Assembly: GCA_033964015.1 (NCBI GenBank) | Contig: CM066914.1 | Span: 23,364,234-23,428,233, forward strand | DNA length: 64,000 nt | Reading direction: 5' to 3' | From: Scolanthus callimorphus | Taxonomy: Eukaryota > Cnidaria > Anthozoa > Actiniaria > Edwardsiidae | Part shown: positions 35,521-46,826 of the stretch, piece by piece | Layout: the number at the start of each line of letters is the position of its first letter | Position numbering within the stretch: the first letter of the stretch is position 1 | The notes under the pieces: model-generated | Told to the model about the DNA's origin: nothing | The model's database searches: none | Seen by the model: only the letters and a program-made list of their open reading frames with translations | Position numbers and translations under genes: made by a program

Positions 35521-38405
35521 CAACCACAGAAGCACAAAATGAGTTGAGAAATGTTTCACTTCTATTCTCAAAACCATCAAAAATAAGTACGAATGGGCAT
35601 TTAAACGGCCTTAACTTACTAGTTTGTTTTGGCTGGATTGGATCCTCCGCTCTTCCTTTAACATCTCATTTTCCAGCACAAATTCAACGACATCTTGAAG
35701 TTAGAACTAAACAAAAATCACTGGAGAACAACTCTCCTTCCCTTCTTCTGTGTTTGTTGTTTCAATAACGGTTCCCTTGCAAATGGCCGAGCTGCTTTTC
35801 TGCTTTGTTCTTCGTGTGTAAATTAGTTCCATTTCGGTCAACTCAATTGCCGACGTTATTTTTTTTCTTTTAGTTCTTTAGTTAATTCTTCAGAAGTTCC
35901 CTATAGCCATAAAAGTTCTGCTTTCCAACTTCTTTTTTTTTTGGCAAAGTCCCTCTTGGGGGGAAGTCCCGGTTCAAAACTGAGTGGTGCCGTTTTAACT
36001 TTGCAAAAATAATTTATGCACTTTTTTACTTGCAAGTTTCCTACCAAGTTTGTTGTTTTTTCAGTCAGCGGGAAATCTCGTGAAAATTCTGCAAGCATCG
36101 ATGATTCAGAGTGTAGCTTTGCAAATGGAGAAAAAGCAGCGAAGGCTGTCGTGCAGTGAAAAGTCGCATCTGAATTTTGATTGGCTGAACGCAAGAGCAT
36201 TGTTTTCTAAATATGGTGTTTTAATGAACGCGAGTTGCTCGCTGGTTGTCACATCAGATTCATTCGTCTGTTACACGTTTTAACTAAGTTATATGTTTAT
36301 CGATTCTGCGTTTCTAAGTATGCAGCGCGGTAAGCTGTAGTTTTACGACATCTTTTCCTTATGTTTCAGTTTTTCAGTTGTTATTTTACAGCCCGAGGAA
36401 GTAATATCTTTTCAGTTTTCCGGATTAATTTTCAATTTTAACACGACCATTCAGTATAGGTCGCCCAAGGCAAAACGATTCGCTTATGGTTCGCAATAAC
36501 GTAAACCAAACCGCCCCCTTCACAATAATAAATGCTAAAAAATAAGTTTTCTAAATAGCGCACAGACAAGTCGAGTCATTTTTTTTCCTAGCGGCAGATA
36601 CTGCTAGTTCAAATTTTCCTGTTTGGGTGGTACGGCACGGATTGCACTGATAAAGCCAAGGAAGACCTTCCGAAAAGGCAAAATTATTTGCCATGGCATG
36701 CAGCACGAATACAATTCTAAGAATCACAGCAACTTTGGCAATCTCAACGTTTTTTTTTGCTAGCATCAAAGACGGGTATGTATCATTATCTGGAAACATT
36801 CGCTGATCTGTATGCACTTCATTGTGTTCGATCACCTGTTCAGAATGGCATTCAGAATGAGAACCATTATGACTGTGCTACAATGTTAAATATTTATCGC
36901 ATTATATTTTTTGTAATACAATTTTAAATATTTATCGTATTATTTTATTTTAACTTATTATTTGGGTTTATTTTTTATCACTTTTATAGTTTAGTTTTCA
37001 TATTGTTTTTAGGATTACTGTTTGTTATATGTGCTATAAAGGAATATAGTTTGGGTATTTTATAAGTATTTTAGAACTTCATTATGAAAGTAAAGTGCGC
37101 TTATTCAGTTGATTAGAAGAGATTTTGCTTTAATATTGCGAAAAACCTGCTCTAGTAGAGAGCATAAAGCGAATCATTTGTTTAGACTATAGGCTTTAAA
37201 CAGATGAAAGCCATGTCTGAAATAATCGATTTATCAGTTTGCTTTTCCAATTAACTTGCGTAGCTCTAATTGCGCTGTGGTAATAGGAAAATATCGCCTG
37301 CATGATTAATCTACCCCGCGGTCTCGCCACCGCGCATGTCTCCTGTTGTTCGAAATGCGCTCCCCTCTCCGACACTGAACATAGGAAAAAATGATATTTT
37401 AAATGGACTCAATCCAAGTCTAAGTCGACACATCGGACCCTGTTATCGTGTCAGGACTAAACAACTATTATTTACTCGGAATTGCATCCGTCGTTAACGA
37501 AGATTTATGGCTATTTCAATAAGCCCAGTTTAAGTCATTTTCTTACCCAGAGCTCCCCGGCTGTAACCTCGCGGGGGAGGCTCTGGTGACAGCCACTGAC
37601 GCATGCGCGAGATATAATACAGACCGGTTTTTGGAGGCTTGCTACGGCCTACTAAAGTATGAAAAACGAAAGACCAGGAGCTACATGCAGCCAAATCACT
37701 GTATTCTGAGGCGAAGGAAAGGCCTTAAAAGGAAGAAACCTGAAACCTGCTACAAAACCTCAAGCAAAAAAACTCTTTCTTATAACAAACAGAAGAGAAA
37801 ACGATGGTGACCAGATTTCTATTATGGCGACCAAACTTCACTATTGGCAACAATAATTTTTTATTTAGGCGCCAATGGCACCTCTTGAAAAAAGTTGAAG
37901 TCGGGCCCTGCATCGTTATTGTCACATCGATGTGCTGAAAGTCTTGAAGCTTAAAGTCTTATTGCGCAGGCATATCCGTGTGATTTCTGTGTGCTTGGCA
38001 TCGTTTTGCATCGCTTCGTTGGCAAGGAAGTCCAACCAAGCGCGTCGAAGTAGGTCCGAAATAAGGTTTTTTTTTAAACACAACGATACGCCTGCGGAGG
38101 AGGCTCGTGATATACCTTGTTAGGAAATTGAGCGGTCACTCGGTCACGCACTCAACCAATGAATGTGTCCCCGAGGAACCGTTTGCATGACCTTTGCGAA
38201 CCGTCCCGCCCTTGTCCCTGCATCAAGCGACCGCCATTGTTTTCATGTTCAAAATCGGCGCTTTCGCTAGTATAGGTCTACTGATAATAGTCTCCTAGTA
38301 GCGTAGCCAATCAGAATGCAGCATTGGCAATAGTCTACTAGTTGGATGATAGTAACCGCCGATATTTACGACTAATTGTTAAATATTATTTTTATTATTT
38401 TTCAG
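35521..38405. other. Upstream region of the Ig-TIR receptor; no exon identified
   Basis: The receptor's signal-peptide exon should lie here or further upstream. I found no in-frame signal peptide with a phase-1 donor. At 37549-37615 there is a copy of the dispersed 'ccagagctccccgg' / 'gaggctctggtgac' / 'gacgcatgcgcgag' repeat. Confidence 0.45.
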
Positions 38406-38687
38406 ACAAACCATCGCCCTCCTTTTCGTGTCAGCTGCAAACCGCATCAGCTTCGACAACATATAGCTATACACTCAACCTAAAAGATCATTTCATACTG
38501 AACTGCACCACTACAAAACCAGGGAATCTGTCGCTGTACAAAGATGGTTCGCTCCTTGAGAAGTCTAGTGGAAAGTGGCTTACGTTAGCTATCAGTAATG
38601 CTACCGAGGAAGACGCAGCACGGTACCAATGTGGGGGATTTTCCAGGCAAGACATCTTATCGTGTGATGTTGTTCTTCATATAACTG
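38406..38687 (+). CDS. Ig1 exon of the receptor
   Basis: Symmetric phase 1-1 exon of 94 codons. Has the two core cysteines ('FILNCTT' and 'AARYQCGG') with a typical D-A-x-Y-x-C strand F, but no core tryptophan, so a divergent Ig fold. Extra Cys in 'LSCDVV'. Confidence 0.8.
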
Positions 38688-41600
38688 GTAAGTAAAATGG
38701 TAAGATCTCTTTCATAGCCTTGTCTTTATAGTTAAAGACAAGGGATACATTTACTGTAATTAAATTAATTTAAACCGACGAAAATGAGCGGCGGCCATTA
38801 TAAAAGAGGTGGATGATTCAGTGTCCAAAAGTAGCGAGGTTTTCGTTTCCAATTTCTCGTGGAGTGCCGGTTGATTCAATTTCTCGAGGATTGTTGACTC
38901 CAATTTCTTGAGGAGTGTTGATCCGGTAACGCTTCTTTCATGCAACATGTCAGATTTTTTTTGCCGTTTACACTAGAACATTGAACTGTTTGGAAATAGT
39001 TCATCGCACTCCAGCCTTTACAGCTCGAAAAATTAGCCCGTTGATGTGTTCATTGTGCCGTTCAATATTTCGACCGGTCGAAAATTCGAGAAGCTAACGT
39101 ATTGTCGTATTGAAATTTAGTCGGCATATTTTTCATCGTGTACATACGTTACTCCTTGACTCAACTCATTTGATCGCTACCGTGTTTAAAGGGGCTCTCG
39201 CACGCTTAATATTCGTCATAAAATAAAGAAAATTGTGACCGTGAAAACACATGTACATTTGACCGTAGTTATCGAAATAATCGTCCAGATTAATAGAAAA
39301 CCTTTCAAATGTTAGGCAAATGCACTTCTAGGTTGTTTTGACCTGTTATCAAGAGGATGGAATTGGATTGCGATTTGAGCTATTTTCTTGTCAGAGAAGT
39401 GACCAGCAAGCGTGCGAGAGCCCCTTTAATTCGAAGCTTCAGGGGCTTGTAACCAGGTTTTCGCCGCATCAAATCAGCCCAAGACTCGCCATGACGATCT
39501 TTATTTCAATTCTAATAGCCCCACCCAAGATACTTCACAAAGAGGGTCTTTTTAGCACCAGTCCCCAAGTTGTCATCGCAGGGACGGATCCAGAGCTGCA
39601 CTGCTATGCGTCAGGTTGGCCAAGACCTCTCATCACTTGGCTAAGACGCAACGGTTCTGATACAACAACCATAGAGAATCGAGACTCGTATCTGCTCAAG
39701 AACAGAGACGCTGGTGTAGATCTCAAGATACTTGGTGTGACGCAGAAGGAACATGGTGGCCTTTATGTTTGCGAGGCTGCCAACCACTTGGGCTCCACTA
39801 ATTACAGTGTCAGTTTACTAGTAAAAGGTAAAGGAGGTTTTATTGTATATTATCGTCCCATTCGTCAGCCAATCAGATACTGATACAGATACAGATAGTC
39901 TTTATTACTTACAAAACGCTGTTACAGGTGTGCATGTACAGTAGTAATAAAGTATTAAAGAGACGAAACGAGATCTACTGTCCCTACCGTATCTGGTCAC
40001 CGTATCATGAATAGTTCATCTAAAACTCGAATAAACAGACGTCAAAATATAGTTGAAAACATCAAATTACTTTAGTAAAATGATTAGCAAAAAAAAAAAA
40101 AACAGTAGAAACATATGCACACCGTCACCAAAACATTATAATAAAATTCGCCAAAAAATTGTTAACAGCTGCTCGAACTGATTACATTGAAAAAGTTGTC
40201 GGTATCAGAGGCTATGACTGAGCGCGCGCGCGCGCCATTGTCCATTGAAGCCCGGAGTTCGCAACAGTCAATCCCACAGAATGGTTTTCTTTGGCAATGG
40301 CAAAATGAAGTTCATGTTTACGAACCAACACTAGCGGTTTTTGTGCTTTACAGTGCTGCGCGTCTAATCGTGAACACGCAATAAAGTTTCTTACAAGTTT
40401 CTGACAAGCTTAGCTCCTTGAGTTTCCCGCCTGGCCAATAAGGAACGGTTTTTATTGTCCTATTTCTCTCTCTTTTAATTTTTGTCGGAAATGAATCGAG
40501 AAAATAAAAAATCAGAAAATAGGGTTTAGTTGAAAAATTGAAAGAAATGTTGTTGTGTGTTCACGTTAACACGCGCAGCACTGTAATTGGCTGAATTCTA
40601 TATATTCGTATAAGCTTTATGCTTGCTTTTTTTTGTCTTAATTTATTTTAAATCCTTTTCGTTTTAGACGGGAAGCCTCTTATGCGTTCCAGAATAGTAC
40701 CTGTTCATAACTCCATCAAAAGTCCTTCTGGCAGCAACATAACTCTTGGTTGTGTTGCCTACAACGTTCCTAAACTGACGACCTTGACATATTGGGCGCA
40801 CAATGACAGCATGATTTATAGAAGAAACAAAGGAATCCTTATTACAAACAAGTGGTACACTGATGGCGGGATACCTGTGGCGAATTTGTCCTTGAAATTA
40901 TTTGGGCTATCGCCTAATAGCACTGGTACCTACTCTTGTGTAGCAGTCACAGTCATGCGCCGAGTGAAGGCAGATATATTGGTAAACGTCGTGTCAGTTA
41001 TCGGTGAGTGTCACACTATTTGGAAATTGCCATTTTACGCTAAAAAATATAAGGGTGTGCCTCCCGATCTGAATATCAGGATGCCGTAATGTATTCGGAG
41101 CCAAAACTCCGTCGCTCCCCAGCTCCGCGTCATTCTTGAACCCAGAGCTAATGCGAACCCGCGAGGGAGGCCCAGGTTTAACGGCCACAACGTTCAAAAT
41201 TTTACATGGCCGTTACAAAAGCCTCCCCAGCAGAGTCTTTGGACCGGGGGAGCTCTTTGGTGCGAGAATGCTCAGGGGGGTTCTTGGCAAAGCCGGTAAT
41301 GCGTACGCGAGCATTTTTCTGTACCCAGAGCTCCCCGACTCGTCAGCTCGCGGGGGAGGCTCTGGTGGCAACCACTGACGCATGCCTGACGCACACGTAT
41401 AAGAAAATGACCTATTTATTTCTAGAAGTAGAGCTTAGAAGTCAAAGGCATGGGTTTAAAAGTTGACTAGCAAACGAATTGTGGTATTATTTAGCCAGAT
41501 ACGTTTATCAAAAGCGAGATAAAGCTGGTTTTATGTAGCCAATCAGCGAAGGTATCAAATGAACCTGTGAATCATGCGCGCCACCAGAGCCCCCGCGAGG

Positions 41601-44600
41601 TGACGAGACCCTCCCCAGCGAGGTGACCAGATCCTCCCCCGCGAGGTGACCAGAGCCTCCCCCGCGAGGTGACCAGAGCCTCCCCAGCGAGGTGACCAGA
41701 GCCTCCCTAGCGAGGTGACCAGAGCCTCCCCAGCGAGGTGACCAGATCCTCCCCCGCGAGGTGACCAGAGCCTCCCCAGCGAGGTGACCAGATCCTCCCT
41801 AGCGAGGTGACCAGAGCCTCCCAAGCGAGGTGACCAGAGCCTCCCCCGCGAGGTGACCAGAGCCTCCCCCGCGAGGTGACCAGAGCCTCCCCCGCGAGGT
41901 GACCAGAGCCTCCCCCGCGAGGTGACCAGAGCCTCCCCAGCGAGGTGACCAGATCCTCCCCAGCGAGGTGACCAGAGCCTCCCCAGAGAGGTGACCAGAG
42001 CCTCCCCCGCGAGGTGACCAGAGCCTCCCCAGCGAGGTGACCAGAGCCTCCCCCGCGAGGTGACCAGAGCCTCCCCCGCGAGGTGACCAGAGCCTCCCCA
42101 GCGAGGTGACCAGAGCCTCCCCAGCGAGGTAACCAGATCCTTCCCCGCGAGGTGACCAGATCCTCCCTAGCGAGGTGACCAAAGCCTCCCCAGCGAGGTG
42201 ACCAGAGCCTCCCTAGCGAGGTAACCAGATCCTTCCCCGCGAGGTGACCAGATCCTCCCTAGCGAGGTGACCAGAGCCTCCCCAGCGAGGTGACCAGAGC
42301 CTCCCCAGCGAGGTGACCAGAGCCTCCCCAGCGAGGTGACTAGAGCCTCCCCCGCGAGGTGACCAGAGCCTCCCTAGCGAGGTGACCAGAGCCTCCCTAG
42401 CGAGGTGACCAGAGCCTCACTAGCGAGTTGACCAGAGCCTCCCCAACGAGTTGACCAGAGCCTCCCCAGCGAGATGACGTGCCGGGGAGCTCTGGGCACG
42501 AGAGTGATGCGCAAGAAACATTAGCACATCTCTTCCTGCACATGCGTCAACACAAATAGCGAAGGCCTTTACAAAAATCTCTGTCATTAGAAACTCGTGT
42601 GCTCTGAGGAACGAGAGCTCAGGGTGAGACGGTGTACATCAATCTTGTTTCACCTATAGTCTTTCGCTCATAAATTTGTCAACTGTCAAATCAATGTGCC
42701 GCCTGTTTCTTGGCTGAATTGATTTTTAAATTTGAATTAGGCTTTTGGGACTTTTTCCTGTTCTGCCAGTCAGCCTAACTGAACCAATAATGTGAGCACG
42801 TTTTCAGAAACGAGCGAGAAACGAGCGAGAATCCCGATGCGGGCGCCATCTTGGACGGGTCAAAATTCGGTCTGGGGCGAGTGACCCCGCCCCCCACCCC
42901 CTCGTTTTGTCACTCGCCCCAGACCGAATTTTGACCCGTCCAAGATGGCGCCCGCATCGGGATTCTCGCTCGTTTTTCGCCGTAAAACGACCTAAACAAA
43001 GCCAACCAACGCCTGCTAGCAGGCTATGTTTTTGGCTATAACATCCGTCCCATTTTGTATTGCCTACCAGAGCTGTCTACCAATAGTACTATGACGTCTG
43101 TGGCTGTTGACAGAAGTGGAGCCCCTGTGCTTAGTTCAACGCTAGCTCTGCTATTGGTTGGTCTAGTGATGGTCATTTTAGTGGTTGGGCTTGCTGCCAG
43201 ATGGCGAATGTGGCAAGAAAAGAGAAAACGCGAAATGTATACAAGTAAGATAGAAACGTAAGCTAATTTGTCTCTATACTGTGGTAATACAGTAAAAACT
43301 CGCATAAAAGAACAGGTGTTTTGGGGAATCAGGCTGATTTCGTTCTTTTATATTGGGTGTTTTCTGCAAAATCAGCCTGAAAATGTTCTTAAAGTGTTCT
43401 TAAAGTTGTTTCTTAACATCAAATACTGCATACACTACAACAGTCAAATAAAGAATGTGATTGGTAGAAAGGTGACAGTCATTTAGTAACAACAATTAGT
43501 CAAGTCTAAAAAAACAATTGCTACATGTACCCTGGAATTCCTGCTGTAGAACTATGATCTAGCACATCATATTGATCTCCTCGGTACTCTACCACACATA
43601 GTGGGTTACTGTACTAACTGGCAGCAATTTTTTATACAAGAACAATTTTCATTTTTCACGCTGCATGTGTTCTTATGTATAAGGTACCTTTTTGACCAAA
43701 TTTCAGCCTGAGTGTTCTTAAACCACTTGTTCTTTTATGCGGGTTTTTATTGTATACACCTTATTCAAGATAGGTACTACTTGAGATTTGGTCGTTGACA
43801 AACGGAATACAAGGGGATTTTTGCTTCAGTGTTGCCTGTGTGAGCACCTAATAATATCTCCTGACGTTCAAAGGCCTATTCCCTTAGCAACCTTTTTGGA
43901 ATAGGTGTATGTCAAGTCAAGCAGCTGGGAATGTTTAAAACTCTTCGATCTAATTGTCTACATCAGTAAATCGGCAGAACTGTACATTAGGTCCGATATA
44001 TGACACGATATACAACCCTTATTTTACAAGGTTGAACATATTAACCCTTAGAGTATGTCCCTGTCGAACTAGCCGAAGAACCCAATAGAACATTGTTGAT
44101 TATGTATTCCTGGAAATTGCAAATGGTGAACGATCTTCATTGAACAGGTTTTACCGGTTACGATCCATAATCAAGTATCGCATCCCCTTTTTTGGTGTTC
44201 ACACAAAATAAACTAGCAGGGATCGCTATAGTCATGGTGCAATAGCCGTCATTCAGGCATTAGGGACTTTAAGATGCAACAAAAGCAACGAAAACGACAA
44301 CGGCAAACAGCAATACACTTGATTTCATGCTACATGCAAATCCATAAAGTCAAATGTACTTCAACATTCTCGAACCCAGAGCTCCCCGGCTCGTCACCTC
44401 GCGGGGGAGGCTCTGGTGATCGCCCTCAAATGGATGTCACCAGAGCCTCCCCTGCGAGCCAGACGACGTGAAACTGTCATCTTTGTAGCCGCCGACGGTG
44501 CAATGTTTTCTGCAACGTGTCTCCCAATGCAATAACCTTTTTCCAAAATGGCCGCCGAAAATTCAAATCGATTTTTGTTAAAAATGAACACCAGCACTAG

Positions 44601-46554
44601 AACACACATCATCACTTTAGTAAAACTACAAAATTTCGCTGCATTATATCCAATATCTTCCGAGAAAACGAACGTTGAAAATTTGAAAATTTACAGACGT
44701 TTGTATGACTGGGGGTATGCGTCATACCCCCAGTCATACAAATCTCGACATGGCATTTGGCAAAGTATTACTAATGTGAGGATACTCTTTCTAGTGCCAG
44801 TATTTGATTTTCAGTCAGTTTAATTTTAAGACACGTGAATTTGCGGCGGCCATTTTGGAAAAAGGTCTATTGCGAACAAGTTGCACGAGCCATTACAGCG
44901 CGTAACATCCTCTGAAACTTTGCGAGACAGGTTGCTGCAACCGTTGCAGCAAGTAGGATACGATGCTACTTCTCTCAACGGATTGCAGCAACTTGTCTCG
45001 CAATTTTGTTCCCAGAAGCCCTCTCGGGCTTCCTTGCGCATGTGCGTTCTGTATCAAAATGGCGGACAACTTCGAAATTGGCGCGCAAATAGTAAAAAGT
45101 TCGATACGTTGCGAGCGATCATTGCGAGCTAATATCAGCTGCAATGGCTCTTGCAACGTTTCTCCCAATGGATTGCGAGACAAATTGCAAAAAGCATTGC
45201 ACCGTGTAATTCCACCTTTATGCTCTGGCCAGAACGGGAACCTAATGACCATTTTGTTGTATTTTTATTTGATATGTTTGAGAATGGATGCGATTATGTG
45301 CTGTTATCAAGTTTAAATTGCAAATGAAAATTGAAGATGGTTGATGAATATTGAGAAATGTGAGGAAACTTGAAGACGCATTGTAGTGAGACGTCGCCGT
45401 TCCCCCGCGTTGCCGTTGTCGCATCTTCCAGATCTTCTTATTATTGTTATTAGTAAATTACTCAAGTTCACATGTCGATTGGTTGAGAGTTTTGTTTTCT
45501 CTTCCATAACATTAACCGCATTCTGGAAGTGCGTGCGCGAGTTTTATTTTGATCACCAAAAATCAAGACAAAAACAATATGGGACTCCCATATTTTTTGG
45601 CCGGGGATGATCGTCGGAAATTTTCAGTTTCACCCCTAAAAGATACCAAACATGGCGGGCCATAGCGTGGCTCAAAAAAATTATTACCCTAAAAGATGAG
45701 GTCTTATGTGCCAAGTAGGCGCGAAGGACACAGGTAACAGGGGAAAAATACCCATGAAGACATTTCCGTGTTTGTTTCTATTTCATCGTCTAATCTCTCT
45801 TTCTTACACGGTTTTTAGAAGCACCATCATGAGAAAAAGCAATTTGGACACAGTTTCGGCCACCAATCTGCCTAAAATTTATTGAAGATCAAGATCACCC
45901 CTAAAAGAGACCAAACCAACGTGATTTTAACCCCTAAAAGATACGACGATCATCCCCGGCCAAAAAATATGGGAGTCCCCCCCCGGGATTCCATGTTGTC
46001 ATTAATATCACGTAAAGGTGAAATTTTTCTTTCTAGATCTTTTACGGGATGATCTTTGTAAATCCTACAAGTATGACTTATTTATCACCTTTAGCAGCCA
46101 TGATTTTAGCTGGGTTAAAGAAAACTTGATTCCTTTGCTTGAAAGCCACGGCCTCAATTACTGCATCCATCACAGAGACTTCGAGCTTGGCAAGGCAGTC
46201 CTTGAGAACATGGCGGAAAGCATTTATCAAAGTAAAAAGGTTGTGGCAGTCATTTCCAGAAATTACATGTCAAGTCGATTTTGTCGAGAGGAGTTGGATA
46301 TGGCGTTGTATCGTGCTATGGAGCTAGACGATGCTTCGTTACTTATGATTCGTGTAGACAGCATCGATAGGAAGAATCTACCAAAGTCGATTCGACGACG
46401 AACGTTTCTCGATTACTCCGATAAGAAAGAGAAACCACATTGGCAGCAAAGACTTATCAAACACGTTGTACCTGTGGAAGGGGTAGGTGAAGTTAGAGAC
46501 AATGTTGTAGGAAAGCAATGCGAACGAGAAGTGTTGGTTGCCATCAATGTCTGA
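38406..46554 (+). CDS. IL-1R-like receptor: three Ig domains, TM, TIR (5' exon missing)
   Basis: A single-pass receptor that would signal through TIR-TIR contacts (MyD88-type adaptors in the known family). Five exons join cleanly in phase 1 with GT-AG sites: 38406-38687, 39519-39827, 40668-41003, 43071-43244, 46037-46554. They encode, in order, Ig1, Ig2, Ig3, a juxtamembrane + TM segment (LLLVGLVMVILVVGL) with a basic stop-transfer (KRKR), and a 171-residue TIR. The TIR has box 1 'YDLFITFSSHD', box 2-like 'CIHHRDFELGK', 'SRNYMSSRFCREEL', and 'FLDY' where box 3 normally has FW. Three Ig + TM + TIR is the interleukin-1 receptor plan and is known from anthozoan TIR repertoires. No breaks were seen. 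The signal-peptide exon was not found. Introns hold a minisatellite and several hairpins. The gene is convergent with the sulfatase. Confidence 0.88.
39519..39827 (+). CDS. Ig2 exon of the receptor (I-set)
   Basis: 103 codons, phase 1-1. Complete C-W-C core: 'ELHCYASG', 'ITWLRRNG', 'GLYVCEAAN'. The best-conserved of the three Ig domains. Confidence 0.88.
40668..41003 (+). CDS. Ig3 exon of the receptor
   Basis: 112 codons, phase 1-1. Core 'ITLGCVAY', 'TYWAHND', 'TYSCVAV', with several N-glycosylation sites (NIT, NDS, NLS, NST). Donor is GTGAGT. Confidence 0.85.
41332..41382. repeat. Dispersed 'CCAGAGCTCCCCG' repeat copy in intron 3
   Basis: Shares 'cccagagctcccc', 'gcgggggaggctctggtg' and 'actgacgcatgc' with copies at about 37549-37615, 44380-44420 and (partly) 62389-62440. 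It lies directly beside the 23-bp minisatellite, which uses the same words. Confidence 0.75.
41583..42480. repeat. 23-bp minisatellite, about 38 copies, in receptor intron 3
   Basis: The unit is close to GAGCCTCCCCAGCGAGGTGACCA with an A/C/T variant position and a few decayed units at the right end. It ends in 'gccggggagctctggg', the inverted end of the dispersed repeat. The array therefore seems to have grown from one end of such an element. Translations of this array are not genes. Confidence 0.92.
42819..42975. repeat. Perfect 67-bp inverted repeat in receptor intron 3
   Basis: 42819-42885 is the exact reverse complement of 42909-42975, with a 23-bp C-rich loop. The left arm is preceded by an extra copy of 'aacgagcgaga'. 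Either a very young foldback insertion or a sequence kept identical by conversion. Intronic transcription would give a long RNA hairpin. Confidence 0.92.
43071..43244 (+). CDS. Transmembrane exon of the receptor
   Basis: 58 codons, phase 1-1. A short Ser/Thr-rich stalk with an NST site, a strongly hydrophobic helix of about 20 residues, then RWRMWQEKRKR on the cytoplasmic side. Confidence 0.85.
43288..43754. repeat. 467-bp TIR element in receptor intron 4
   Basis: Ends at 43288-43322 and 43721-43754 are inverted copies ('aaaaactcgcataaaagaac' against 'aaaaacccgcataaaagaac'). The interior repeats 'cagcctga' and 'gttctta'. Possibly related to 60786-61155. Confidence 0.75.
44700..44742. repeat. 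Perfect 20-bp palindrome with 3-base spacer
   Basis: TTTGTATGACTGGGGGTATG at 44700-44719 and its exact complement at 44723-44742. Too short a loop for a typical microRNA precursor. Confidence 0.85.
44875..45215. repeat. Degenerate 'TTGCGAGACA / TTGCAACG' repeat
   Basis: 'ttgcgagacaggttgc', 'gcaacttgtctcgcaa' and 'ttgcgagacaaattgc' occur in both orientations at about 44920, 44990 and 45174. Old inverted repeats; the open frames across them have no domain content. Confidence 0.55.
45581..45984. repeat. 404-bp inverted-repeat element, relative of 2961-3360
   Basis: Left end 'gggactcccatattttttgg' + 'ccggggatgatcgtcg' and right end its complement; about 40-bp near-perfect arms. The interior has 'cccctaaaagata' like the 'tattttttaggg' words of 2961-3360. 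Lies just before the TIR exon. No clear target duplication. Confidence 0.8.
46037..46554 (+). CDS. TIR-domain exon of the receptor
   Basis: The acceptor 'tttctttctag' gives phase 1 and one exon carries the entire TIR to the stop. After 'FLDY' the C-terminal helix region (HWQQRLIKHV) and a tail of about 25 residues follow. Confidence 0.9.
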
Positions 46555-46571
46555 CTATTATATTATTACAT

Positions 46572-46826
46572 TAGAGCGGTTTTTACATGACTGTCGTGAA
46601 AGCAATTCATGAGTAAATCCCTATCCAATCAAATGCGATAGTAATTCAACAACAACAACAACAACAACAAAAATCAGAAAGCGAGGTGATTCGCAATCTC
46701 TCCTTTTTGCGAGCGAAGTAATCACAAGTATTTGTGTAATTGTCTTCTCTACATGATTGGCTGAAAGATCAAAGATTTACCGAGTAATTTGTAATTACTC
46801 GCGACAGTCATGTGAAAACCGCTCTA
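46572..46826. repeat. 255-bp TIR element, copy 2 (divergent)
   Basis: Ends TAGAGCGGTTTTTACATGAC and complement; arms about 26 bp. Flanked by 'ttacat' on both sides (or 'attacatt'/'attacata'), a possible 6-8 bp target duplication. Includes an ACA/CAA microsatellite at 46649-46671. Starts 18 bases after the receptor stop codon, so it lies in its 3'UTR. Confidence 0.8.

Noticed and set aside
37586..38123. Plus-strand frames before the receptor, considered as its signal-peptide exon
   Set aside because: Neither has a phase-1 donor, and one overlaps a dispersed repeat.
41555..42182. Minus-strand 'GEALVTSLGRLWSPRGG' repeat proteins; also considered a CRISPR-like array
   Set aside because: Translation of a 23-bp head-to-tail minisatellite. 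There are no unique spacers, and the genome is eukaryotic.
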